From: Ilumatobacteraceae bacterium | GTDB lineage: Bacteria > Actinomycetota > Acidimicrobiia > Acidimicrobiales > Ilumatobacteraceae | Reading direction: 5' to 3' | Length of the DNA stretch: 36,300 nucleotides | NCBI GenBank assembly: GCA_017859785.1 | Contig: JAFMMJ010000015.1 | Location: 1 to 36,300, forward strand | Shown here: one piece after another, positions 18,498 through 25,795 of the stretch | Layout: every line of letters begins with the position of its first letter | Position numbering within the stretch: position 1 is the stretch's first letter | Program-made: the position numbers and the translations under genes | The notes under the pieces: model-generated | What the model saw: only the letters and a program-made list of their open reading frames with translations | Databases searched by the model: none | Told to the model about the DNA's origin: nothing

Positions 18498-19548
18498 CCT
18501 CATGCGTCATCCCGGCAGGTAGCTCCGCAGTTCTCCGGCCCACCACACCTCGTAGATCGGAGGCCGATGCTGCCACCATCCCCCGGGCGAACACGGTGCC
18601 GTTCTGATCGGCCACCTCGACCGTGCTGCCATCGTCGAACTCCCCGTCGACGCTGACCACTCCGGCCGGTAGCAGGCTGGTGGAGCGAGTGGCGATCGCC
18701 GTTCGAGCCCCATCGTCAACGGTGACCCGGCCCGCCACCTCAGCAGCGAAAGCGATCCAGAGTTTGCGGGCGGGTAGGCGACGGTCATGGGCATCAAATG
18801 TCGTACCGACCGCGTCGCCAGCGACGGCGTCGACGAGCACTCCGTCGCGCGAGGCGCGAGCGATCACCGTGCGCACACCTGACCAGGAGGCGATCCGGGC
18901 TGCTGAGAGCTTGGAGGCCATCCCGCCAGAGCCGCGTCCGCTCCCGCCCGACGACGCCGCGATCGCCAAGAGCGGATCGTCGGCGGCCACTCGCGTCACC
19001 AGGCTGGCCGCCACGTCCGTGCGAGGGTCGGCGGTGTGAAGACCGTCGAGGTCGGTAAGGAGCACCAGCACGTCGGCCGACAGGTTGTGGGCGAGTAGCG
19101 CGGCCAGACGGTCGTTATCGCCGTAGCGGAGCTCGGTGGACGCGATCGCGTCGTTCTCGTTGACGATCGGCACACACCCCAGCTCGAGCAGCCTTCCGAG
19201 GGTCTGCCGAGCGTGCAGGTACTGAGTGCGGTCGACGAAATCGTGGGGGTCGAGCAGCACCTGAGCTCCGACGAGCCCATGGCCCTCCAGCACCTCGTTG
19301 TAGACCTGCATGAGTCGCGCCTGGCCGACCGCCGAGACGGCCTGCAGCGTCTCCATGTCACTCGGGCGCGAGGCGAGTCCGACGGCGGGCACACCAGCGG
19401 CGACGGCGCCTGAGGACACGACGACGACATCATGCCCAGAGCCACGCAGTCGAGCAACATCGGCGCAGAGCGCGACGATCGCATCTCGATCGACGCTGCC
19501 TGACTCAGTGGTGATCGAGGAAGTGCCGATCTTTGCGACGACCCTCAT
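18460..19548 (-). CDS. proB: Glutamate 5-kinase ProB with PUA domain
   Basis: ProB phosphorylates glutamate to glutamyl-5-phosphate, the first step of proline synthesis. It has 362 residues, the length of the PUA-containing form. The amino-acid-kinase domain (about 1-245) has K-I-G-T-S-S at 6-11, VVVSSGAVAAG around 42-52, NENDAIA, YGDNDRLAALLA, LLTDLDGLHTADPR and the GGMASKLSAA motif. The C-terminal PUA domain is at about 265-355. It is coupled to obgE by a 4-bp ATGA overlap. proA is not downstream in this window; murJ occupies that side in opposite orientation and overlaps the last 38 bp. Confidence 0.95.
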   Translation of the reverse strand: MRVVAKIGTSSITTESGSVDRDAIVALCADVARLRGSGHDVVVVSSGAVAAGVPAVGLASRPSDMETLQAVSAVGQARLMQVYNEVLEGHGLVGAQVLLDPHDFVDRTQYLHARQTLGRLLELGCVPIVNENDAIASTELRYGDNDRLAALLAHNLSADVLVLLTDLDGLHTADPRTDVAASLVTRVAADDPLLAIAASSGGSGRGSGGMASKLSAARIASWSGVRTVIARASRDGVLVDAVAGDAVGTTFDAHDRRLPARKLWIAFAAEVAGRVTVDDGARTAIATRSTSLLPAGVVSVDGEFDDGSTVEVADQNGTVFARGMVAASASDLRGVVGRRTAELPAGMTHEVIHRDDLVVLPG

Positions 19549-20813
19549 CGCGAGCCCCCAAGATCACTCCGATACTCGAAGCTGAAGTCGCCGATCCAAA
19601 TCACGTCTCCATCGGAGACCCCGGCCCTCGTCAGCATGCGGTTGACACCGAGACGCTCGAGTCGCTCATCGATGTAGGCGAGCGCCTCCGGTGTGGTGAC
19701 GTCGTTGAGGGCCACCACCCGCTCAACATCGCGACCGACAAGCCGGAACTCCCCGTCGTCGATCCGCTCAACCGCGGCGCCGGTCGCCTCGGGCCGCAAC
19801 ACGACAACCCCCTCGCGCTCGGGGAACTCAGAGCGCGCCTCGTGGACCAGCGAGGCCATGCGTCCGACGAGCTCGCGAACACCAGATCCGGTGACCGCCG
19901 ACACGACCGGGCCATTCCAGCCGAGGCGCTCAAGCTCATCGGGTTGCACGGCATCGGCCTTCGTGCCGACGACGAGCCTCGGCCGTTCAAGGAGCTCGGG
20001 CCGATAAGCGCCGAGTTCGGCGAGGAGCGTCTCCTCCTGCTCGGCGGGGCTGACACCTTCGACAGAGGCCAGATCAAGCATGAGGCAGAGCACCCGAGCG
20101 CGTTCGATATGCCGCAGGAAGCGGTGGCCGAGGCCCCGACCCTCGCTCGCGCCCTCGATGAGCCCGGGGATATCGGCGACGACGAACTCGGTGCCCTCAT
20201 CGATCGAGACCACACCGAGGTTCGGGCTGAGCGTCGTGAACGGGTAGTCGGCGATCTTCGGCTTGGCTGCCGAGATAACGCTGATGAGCGTGCTCTTACC
20301 AGCGTTCGGGAAGCCGACCAAGGCGACGTCAGCCATCAGTCGGATCTCAAGACGGAGCCATCGCTCCTCGCCGTGCTCGCCCTGCTCGGCGAAAGTCGGC
20401 GCTCGTCGCCGGTTGGACAGGAACCGAGCATTGCCACGGCCGCCGCGGCCGCCGGCGACCGCCATCCAGCGGTCGCCATGGGAGTAGAGCTCGGCGAGGG
20501 TCTCCCCCGAATACATGTCGGTCACCACCGTGCCCTCGGGAACAGTGATCTCGAGGCTCTCGCCACGCCGTCCGTGCAGATCCTTGCCCTTGCCGTGCAC
20601 GCCATTGCTCGCGCGTCGGTGAGGGTGGTCGCGGAACGCGAGGAGCGAGGCGACGTTGTGATCGGCCACCAGCCACACGTCGCCGCCATTGCCGCCATCG
20701 CCGCCATTCGGCCCGCCGTTGACCACAGGACCCTCCCGACGGAACGACACACAGCCCGCCCCGCCGTCGCCGGCGCGGACGTTCAGTTGGGCTTCGTCGA
20801 CGAAATCCGACAC
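19545..20813 (-). CDS. obgE: Ribosome-assembly GTPase ObgE/CgtA
   Basis: Obg is an essential GTPase of large-subunit ribosome assembly and stress control. It has 422 residues in three parts. The glycine-rich Obg fold (about 2-158) has repeated G-G-x-G-G motifs. The G domain has G1 GFPNAGKS at 167-174, G2 Y-P-F-T-T-L at 190-195, G3 D-I-P-G at 214-217 and G4 T-K-A-D. The C-terminal OCT domain (about 345-420) ends in the family-like IWIGDFSFEYR. The GTG start has TAGCGT exactly 6 nt upstream. proB follows with ATGA overlap. The usual neighbours rplU-rpmA lie upstream but are separated by dgt on the other strand, so obgE has its own promoter. Confidence 0.97.
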   Translation of the reverse strand: MSDFVDEAQLNVRAGDGGAGCVSFRREGPVVNGGPNGGDGGNGGDVWLVADHNVASLLAFRDHPHRRASNGVHGKGKDLHGRRGESLEITVPEGTVVTDMYSGETLAELYSHGDRWMAVAGGRGGRGNARFLSNRRRAPTFAEQGEHGEERWLRLEIRLMADVALVGFPNAGKSTLISVISAAKPKIADYPFTTLSPNLGVVSIDEGTEFVVADIPGLIEGASEGRGLGHRFLRHIERARVLCLMLDLASVEGVSPAEQEETLLAELGAYRPELLERPRLVVGTKADAVQPDELERLGWNGPVVSAVTGSGVRELVGRMASLVHEARSEFPEREGVVVLRPEATGAAVERIDDGEFRLVGRDVERVVALNDVTTPEALAYIDERLERLGVNRMLTRAGVSDGDVIWIGDFSFEYRSDLGGSR

Positions 20814-20819
20814 GGCAGC

Positions 20820-20825
20820 ACGCTA
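20820..20825 (-). promoter_or_regulatory. -10 element TAGCGT of obgE
   Basis: TAGCGT on the minus strand ends 6 nt before the obgE GTG. The divergent dgt -10 box is 35 bp away, so the two promoters are back to back in a 59-bp region. Confidence 0.5.
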
Positions 20826-20860
20826 CCGACGGTGCTCTCGGGAGCGATGCACCCGAGCCC

Positions 20861-20866
20861 TAGGGT
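20861..20866 (+). promoter_or_regulatory. -10 element TAGGGT of dgt
   Basis: TAGGGT ends 6 nt before the GTG at 20873 and no ribosome-binding site intervenes, pointing to a leaderless transcript. Confidence 0.45.
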
Positions 20867-20872
20867 GGTGCC

Positions 20873-22030
20873 GTGGACACAACCACACCCCCCTCATCCG
20901 ACCGGCCCGTCGACGAACAGTCCGCCGAGCGAGCCGCCCGGTGGGCATCGACGATGTCGGGTCATCGGATCGACGGTGTCGCGCTCGCCCACGCCGATTC
21001 GTGGGCGGCCACGGGCACCCGCGAGGTCGTCGACCGAGTGGCCCGCGAAGACGCCGAAGCCAAGCACCTCGCGCCCCACGCCAGCCGGGCGACCGGCGCG
21101 GGTGACCGTGTTCTCGCCGAGGAGCCTGATCCGTTCCGCACCTGTTTCGAGCGCGATCGCGATCGCATCCTGCATGCCTCGGCCTTTCGGCGGCTCGCCG
21201 GCAAGACCCAGGTGTTCGTCTTCCCCGACGATCACCAACGGACCCGACTCACCCACGCCCTTGAGGTCGCTCAGATCGCTCGCTCGGTGGCCTCGGCCCT
21301 CGGATTGAACGTCGCTCTGGCCGAGGCGATCGCTCTCGGTCACGACTGCGGACACGGTCCGGGTGGACATGCCAGCGAGGACGCCTTCGGCATCTACCTC
21401 GACGACGGCTACGACCACGCCGTGTGGGGCGCCGATGAGACCCTCGTGCCCCTCAACCTCTGCTCCGAGACGCTCGATGGCATCAGGAACCACTCGTGGA
21501 GTCGCCCCGCGCCCGGCACCCCCGAGGGCGAGGTCGTGTCGTGGGCTGATCGGATCGCCTACGTCTGCCACGACTTCGAGGACGCCGCGGCCACGGGGGT
21601 GGTGTCGCCGGAGATGCTTCCCGGTCTCGTCGCCGACCGCTGCGGGTTGAGCAGGTCGTCCCAACTTGGCACGTTCGTTCGCGCCATGGTGGAGGCGACA
21701 GCGCAGACCGGACGGGTCGGCATGACGAGCCCCATCGCCGAGGCGCTCGCCGAGTTCCGTCGCTTCAACTACGAGAACGTCTATCTCCGACCCGAATCAC
21801 GCGCTCAGGCTGACGCGGTGATCTCGCTTCTCCGCGCTCTCGTCGAGCACTACGCCCAGCATCCCGCCTCGCTCCCGGCGGCGTTCATCGCCGAACGGGC
21901 AGGACGCGACGACCCGTTGCGGGCGGCAGTCGCTTGGGTGAGCGGAATGACCGATCGGTTCGCCTGTGATCGAGCGGTCGAGTTACTCCACTGGCCGGAG
22001 GATCGGCTCCCCCGAGGAATCGACGTTTAA
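20873..22030 (+). CDS. dgt: dGTPase-like deoxynucleoside triphosphate triphosphohydrolase (HD domain)
   Basis: Dgt-like enzymes split dNTPs into deoxynucleoside and tripolyphosphate, helping control dNTP pools. It has 385 residues. The family N-terminal motif FERDRDRILHASAFRRLAGK is at 92-111, the metal-binding HD set is His128 (LTHALEVAQ) and His157-Asp158 (LGHDCGHGPGGH), and SWADRIAYVCHDFEDA carries the final Asp. An extension of about 80 residues precedes the usual start; the -10 box 6 nt before the GTG supports it. The gene sits inverted inside the normally contiguous rplU-rpmA-obgE cluster. Some Dgt proteins act against phage, but no defence genes are nearby. dnaG, a frequent actinobacterial neighbour, is absent. 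Confidence 0.9.
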   Translation: MDTTTPPSSDRPVDEQSAERAARWASTMSGHRIDGVALAHADSWAATGTREVVDRVAREDAEAKHLAPHASRATGAGDRVLAEEPDPFRTCFERDRDRILHASAFRRLAGKTQVFVFPDDHQRTRLTHALEVAQIARSVASALGLNVALAEAIALGHDCGHGPGGHASEDAFGIYLDDGYDHAVWGADETLVPLNLCSETLDGIRNHSWSRPAPGTPEGEVVSWADRIAYVCHDFEDAAATGVVSPEMLPGLVADRCGLSRSSQLGTFVRAMVEATAQTGRVGMTSPIAEALAEFRRFNYENVYLRPESRAQADAVISLLRALVEHYAQHPASLPAAFIAERAGRDDPLRAAVAWVSGMTDRFACDRAVELLHWPEDRLPRGIDV

Positions 22031-22032
22031 GA

Positions 22033-22061
22033 CTGGGCCCGGAAGGTAAGTCAGGGCCCGG
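22033..22061. terminator. GC-rich hairpin between convergent dgt and rpmA
   Basis: Arms 22033-22040 and 22054-22061 can form an 8-bp stem (CTGGGCCC with GGGCCCGG, one T·G pair on the plus strand) around a 13-nt loop. It lies in the 50-bp gap between two converging genes, the expected place for a shared terminator. There is no T-run, so intrinsic termination would be of the U-less type common in actinobacteria, if it occurs. Confidence 0.45.
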
Positions 22062-22080
22062 GGCGCCGGGCGGAGGTCGA

Positions 22081-22332
22081 TCAGACCTCGACGACGTCGA
22101 CGATCTTGCGGCCCTTGCGCTCGCCGAACTTGACCGAGCCGTCGGTCAAGGAGAAGAGCGTGTCGTCGCCGCCGATACCGACGTTGCGACCCGGATGGAT
22201 ACGGGTGCCACGCTGGCGAATGATGATCGTGCCGGCGGTGACTTTGGTGCCGTCGAACACCTTCACGCCGAGGCGCTGAGCGTTGGAGTCGCGACCGTTC
22301 CTGGTTGAACCGCCGCCCTTGGTCTTCGACAT
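22081..22332 (-). CDS. rpmA: 50S ribosomal protein L27
   Basis: L27 sits at the peptidyl-transferase centre of the large subunit. The 83 residues begin [15 protein letters not shown], the usual N-terminal tail without the cleaved Firmicutes-type extension. They continue with [21 protein letters not shown] and the GGDDTLFSL block. It follows rplU by 15 bp and is cotranscribed with it. It ends next to the candidate terminator facing dgt. Confidence 0.97.
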   Translation of the reverse strand: MSKTKGGGSTRNGRDSNAQRLGVKVFDGTKVTAGTIIIRQRGTRIHPGRNVGIGGDDTLFSLTDGSVKFGERKGRKIVDVVEV

Positions 22333-22347
22333 CTCGTTCTCCTCAGA

Positions 22348-22659
22348 TCAGGGCTTCGAGATCTTGGTGATCTCAACGACGCTGTAGTGCTGGCGATGGC
22401 CGTAGTGACGACGCTGGTTGGTGCGGCGCTTGTAGGTGAAGCCGTTCACCTTGTCGCCCGCGGTGGTGCCGACGATCCGGCCCGTCACCGTGGCTCCGGC
22501 GAGCGCCGAGGCGCCCGCCAGGACGGTGTCGCCGTCAACCAACAGCACCGGCGTCAACGACACCTCCGAGCCCTCGTCGCCCTTCAGCAACTCGAGCGTC
22601 ACCTGCTGGCCTTCGGCCACCTTTTCCTGCTTACCGCCCGAGGCGATCACTGCGTACAT
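22348..22659 (-). CDS. rplU: 50S ribosomal protein L21
   Basis: L21 binds 23S rRNA in the large subunit. From the ATG at 22659 the protein has 103 residues, the standard size, starting MYAVIASGGKQEKVAEGQ. The C-terminal K-R-R-T-N-Q-R-R-H-Y-G-H-R-Q-H-Y region is the conserved rRNA-binding part. A longer open frame exists upstream but would add 13 residues not found in the family. A promoter-like TTGGGG-N17-TAGCAT lies just upstream, so rplU-rpmA can be transcribed apart from the RNase E/G gene. Confidence 0.97.
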   Translation of the reverse strand: MYAVIASGGKQEKVAEGQQVTLELLKGDEGSEVSLTPVLLVDGDTVLAGASALAGATVTGRIVGTTAGDKVNGFTYKRRTNQRRHYGHRQHYSVVEITKISKP

Positions 22660-22669
22660 AGCCTGGCGG

Positions 22670-22698
22670 ATGCTATCGACCGCTCGGGTACTCCCCAA
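22670..22698 (-). promoter_or_regulatory. Putative rplU-rpmA promoter
   Basis: On the minus strand TTGGGG (22693-22698) and TAGCAT (22670-22675) are 17 nt apart. The -10 ends 10 nt before the rplU ATG, so the leader would be only about 3-4 nt, with no room for a ribosome-binding site. Confidence 0.4.
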
Positions 22699-22722
22699 CC
22701 GCGAGCGGAGGGTGATGGCGGA

Positions 22723-24420
22723 TCAGTCGAGCAGGGTGTGATCGACGGTCACTCCGCGGCCTTCGCAGTCGGGGCAACGCTCCGAGAACTCCGTGAGCAG
22801 CCCCTCGCCGATGCGCTTTCGCGTCATCTCGACCAGACCGAGTTCTGAGATGTCGAACACCTGTGTCCGGGTCTTGTCGCGACTGAGTGCCGAGCGGAAC
22901 GAGTCGACCACCTTCGCCCGGTTGCCCTTGACCTCCATGTCGATGAAGTCGATCACGATGATCCCGCCGATATCGCGGAGCCGGAGTTGTTTCGCGATCT
23001 CCTCCGCGGCCTCCATGTTGTTAGCGAAGACGGTGTCCTCGAGGTTGTTCTTGCCGACGTTCTTCCCGGTGTTGACGTCGATGACGGTCAGGGCCTCGGT
23101 GTGCTCGATGATGAGCGACCCTCCGGAGGGCAGCCAAACCTTGCGATCGAGGGCCTTGTGGACCTGCTCGTGCACATGGTGCCGCTCGAAGAGTGAGATG
23201 CCCTCCGACGCCGTGTCGTAGTACTCGATCCGATCGGCCAGTTCGGGGTTGAACGCGGCGACGTAGTCGCGGACCTCGCGATAAAGCCGCTCGTCGTCGA
23301 TCACAACTCCGCGGTAATCGGGGTTGAACTCCTCTCGGATCACCCTCACCGCGAGCTCGGGCTCACGATGCAGCAGGGCCGGCTTCTTCGCTTCAGCGGC
23401 GAGACGCTCGATCTCGGCCCATTGGGCGAGCAGGAGCTCCATATCTGCGGTCAGTTCGGCCTCGGTGGCGTGCTCCGCGGCGGTGCGCACGATCAAGCCG
23501 TGACGCTCGGGCTTGACGCGGTCGAGGATGTTGCGCAGGCGCTTGCGAACGTCGTCGGGGAGGCGCTTCGAGATGCCGTAGGTGCTCGAGTTCGGGATGA
23601 GCACCACGAAACGGCCGGGAAGCGACACCTCTTGGGTGAGCCGGGCTCCCTTCGCGCCGATCGGGTTCTTCGTGACCTGGCAGAGGATCATCTGGCGGTT
23701 CTTCAGGATGTCCTCGATGCGCGCCGAATCGCCCCGCTGCTCGACATCGTCGGGATCGAATTGGACATCGCCGCGGTAGAGCACGGCGTTCTTCGGGGTG
23801 GCGATATCGACAAAAGCAGCTTCCATGCCGGGCAAGACGTTCTGGACCCGCCCGAGATAGATGTTCCCGTGAATCTGGCTGACATCGTCGGCTGGCCGGG
23901 ACACGTAGTGCTCGATGAGGCTGCGTCCCTCGAGCACCGCGACTTGCGTGACGCCCTCGCGCACCTGAACGCACATGAAATAGCGGCCGACGGGCTTGCC
24001 GTTGCGCTCACGACCACGGCGCTGCTCCATCACCTCCGGCGCGAGCTCCGACGAGCGTCCGCGTCCTCCACGGCCACCGCGTCGACGACGCCGAGCGCCC
24101 TGACCCGAGCGCTGCTCCCCGCCGGACTGCTCAGGCTGCGATTCAGTGCCGTTCGACTGCGGCGCCCTCTGGCCACCCTTGCCGCCTTGGCCTCCACGCC
24201 GGCGACGGCGCTGACCAGAACGTGAGCCTGAGCCGTTGGAGCCGGAGTTCGTGTCGGACTCGGAGCGGGCCGGACCGGGAGGGGGAACCGCCGGAACCGG
24301 AGCCGGTCGGGTGTCGCCAATCCGAGGGCGGCGGCTCTCAGCCGACGAGTCGCCGCCCGGGCGGTCCGTGCCGGAGTCGCTGGCGGGCTGATTCTCCGCC
24401 GTGCTGGTGCTGTCGTCCAT
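22723..24420 (-). CDS. rng: Ribonuclease E/G family endoribonuclease
   Basis: The enzyme cleaves single-stranded RNA for rRNA maturation and mRNA decay. From ATG 24420 it has 565 residues. Residues 1-145 are disordered and Gly/Ser/Pro-rich, with two basic patches (RRRRRGGQGG at 71-80 and RRRRRGGRGG at 110-119) that could bind RNA. The catalytic part begins near 146: the S1 domain (about 183-262) has N-I-Y-L-G-R-V-Q-N-V-L-P-G; the DNase I-like active site has Asp448 in VIDVNTGKNVG and Asp491 in VIDFIDME; the zinc-link Cys549 and Cys552 lie in CPDCEGRG. There is no long C-terminal scaffold as in E. coli RNase E. The ATG has a GAAGGGAT ribosome site; a hairpin lies in the leader. Confidence 0.93.
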   Translation of the reverse strand: MDDSTSTAENQPASDSGTDRPGGDSSAESRRPRIGDTRPAPVPAVPPPGPARSESDTNSGSNGSGSRSGQRRRRRGGQGGKGGQRAPQSNGTESQPEQSGGEQRSGQGARRRRRGGRGGRGRSSELAPEVMEQRRGRERNGKPVGRYFMCVQVREGVTQVAVLEGRSLIEHYVSRPADDVSQIHGNIYLGRVQNVLPGMEAAFVDIATPKNAVLYRGDVQFDPDDVEQRGDSARIEDILKNRQMILCQVTKNPIGAKGARLTQEVSLPGRFVVLIPNSSTYGISKRLPDDVRKRLRNILDRVKPERHGLIVRTAAEHATEAELTADMELLLAQWAEIERLAAEAKKPALLHREPELAVRVIREEFNPDYRGVVIDDERLYREVRDYVAAFNPELADRIEYYDTASEGISLFERHHVHEQVHKALDRKVWLPSGGSLIIEHTEALTVIDVNTGKNVGKNNLEDTVFANNMEAAEEIAKQLRLRDIGGIIVIDFIDMEVKGNRAKVVDSFRSALSRDKTRTQVFDISELGLVEMTRKRIGEGLLTEFSERCPDCEGRGVTVDHTLLD

Positions 24421-24440
24421 GTGTGAGATCCCTTCTGTGG

Positions 24441-24459
24441 CGGGCGGTGACACACCACC
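24441..24459 (-). promoter_or_regulatory. Hairpin in the leader of the RNase E/G gene
   Basis: In the minus-strand RNA the arms GGGUGGUG and CACCGCCC pair along all 8 positions (one G·U pair) around a UGU triloop. The hairpin ends 20 nt before the ATG, just before the Shine-Dalgarno sequence. On the other strand the same position is a C·A mismatch, so the fold is specific to the sense RNA. E. coli rne is autoregulated through 5' leader hairpins; a similar role here is inference. Confidence 0.4.
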
Positions 24460-24579
24460 CGCGCGGCGACGCCGGACCGCAGGACGGCTGAGCCGCCGCG
24501 TTCCGGGACGCTGAAACGTGAGAGATGACCGGGTCGGCTACTCGGTGGAGGGGGGCCGTGGAACCAGTCATGACCCGAA

Positions 24580-24617
24580 GAGCCTACCGGTCGTCGGGCT
24601 GATCAGCCGGGAGGCTC
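24580..24617. terminator. Imperfect inverted repeat after rodA, possible terminator
   Basis: GAGCCT/AGGCTC (6 bp) plus an inner CCGG/CCGG (4 bp), separated by one mismatch, flank a 16-nt loop. A 12-bp palindrome GGCTGATCAGCC (24597-24608) lies within. The outer arm overlaps the rodA stop codon. No T-run follows. It could end or attenuate the mreBCD-mrdA-rodA transcript before the RNase E/G gene. Confidence 0.35.
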
Positions 24618-25779
24618 AACGCATCCGGCGCATATAGACGCTCTGAACCGCTCCGAACATGGCGCAGTAGACGAGCAGGCTCGATCCCCCGTAGGAGATG
24701 AACGGCATCGGGAGGCCCGTGACCGGCGTGATCCCGAGGGTCATGCCGACGTTCTGGAAGAACTGCCAGAGCACCATGGTGAACACCCCCGACGCGATGT
24801 AGGTGCCGAGCATGTCCTTGGCGAGGGTGGCGATCCTCCAGATGCGGACCAGAACCAGGCAAAAGAGCGCGATGAGCACGATCGAGCCGACCATCCCGAA
24901 CTGCTCGGCGACCGCCGCGAACGGGAAATCGGCCCACATGACCGGAATATCGCGGCCGTTGGTGAGGGGCCCCTGCAACCAACCCTTCCCCCACACCCCG
25001 CCCGTGCCGACGGCGCGGATCGCGTTGCGCACCTGATAGACGGCGTCCTGGAGCATCGGATCGGTCGTGTCCTGGTCGAGGAACACACGGATCCGCTCGA
25101 TTTGGTAGCGGTTCACGAGCCGACCGACGAACGCAGCGACCACCGTCAACACCGAGAGCACGCTGATGGTCACGATGTACTTCGCCCGAGCACCGGCGAT
25201 GAGGAGCACCCCCATCGCCAATGACACCAGCACCGAGGCCGATCCAAGGTCGGGCTGGAGCACAACGAGCACGGTCGGCACACCCACGATCACCAATCCA
25301 CCGATGAAACGCGAATAGGTGACCTCCTCGCTTCGTGTCTCGGCGAGGTAGGTCGCGAGCATGGCCATCGTCGAGAACTTCGCGACCTCCGCCGGCTGAA
25401 GGTTGAAGGGCCCGAAGTCGAAGGAGATGCGATCCGCTCCCTGCGCGAGGCCGATGAGCAGCAACAACACCAAGAGTGCGATCGTTCCCGCGTAGATCGC
25501 GGCCGCCCGATCGCGCAACGTCGCGTAGTCGACCGACATCACGACGACGGTGATGACCGCGCCGATGATCGCGAAAACCACCTGCCGGTCAGCAAAGGCC
25601 AGCGGGTCTCCCGGGATCCTGGTTCTGGAAGCCGAGTAAACGACGAAGCATCCGGCGACCATCAGAATGCCCTGAAGGGTGAGTAGCACCCAGTCGATGT
25701 TGCGGCTCGGATCCCCCGGACTCGATCGAATGTTCCCGAGCCCACTATCAGGCCGCCGAGACATGAAGGTCAACGCCAT
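24616..25779 (-). CDS. rodA: Peptidoglycan polymerase RodA (SEDS family)
   Basis: RodA polymerises glycan strands from lipid II during cylinder growth, paired with the class B PBP encoded just upstream. It has 387 residues and about 10 membrane segments. SEDS motifs are visible: LQPAEVAKFSTM (around 126-137), VLQPDLGSASVL (174-185), the segment G-K-G-W-L-Q-G in the large extracellular loop, PFAAVAEQFG (around 278-287), and GLPMPFISYGGSS near 356-368. The ATG at 25779 has a GGAGGTG ribosome site 6 nt upstream and follows mrdA by 16 bp. Its place after mreBCD and mrdA favours RodA over FtsW. Confidence 0.94.
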   Translation of the reverse strand: MALTFMSRRPDSGLGNIRSSPGDPSRNIDWVLLTLQGILMVAGCFVVYSASRTRIPGDPLAFADRQVVFAIIGAVITVVVMSVDYATLRDRAAAIYAGTIALLVLLLLIGLAQGADRISFDFGPFNLQPAEVAKFSTMAMLATYLAETRSEEVTYSRFIGGLVIVGVPTVLVVLQPDLGSASVLVSLAMGVLLIAGARAKYIVTISVLSVLTVVAAFVGRLVNRYQIERIRVFLDQDTTDPMLQDAVYQVRNAIRAVGTGGVWGKGWLQGPLTNGRDIPVMWADFPFAAVAEQFGMVGSIVLIALFCLVLVRIWRIATLAKDMLGTYIASGVFTMVLWQFFQNVGMTLGITPVTGLPMPFISYGGSSLLVYCAMFGAVQSVYMRRMR

Positions 25780-25795
25780 GTCGACACCTCCGGTC

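Noticed and set aside
17225-18607. 460-residue plus-strand open frame in another frame of murJ
   Set aside because: Extreme Arg/Pro content and complete overlap with murJ, whose membrane segments and motifs are intact.
19533-21308. 591-residue plus-strand open frame across proB, obgE and the start of dgt
   Set aside because: It mirrors clear minus-strand genes with intact motifs; its translation is Arg/Asp/His-rich without domain signs.
20873-22030. Dgt as part of an anti-phage defence island
   Set aside because: Neighbours are ribosomal and housekeeping genes; no restriction, toxin or other defence gene is in the window.
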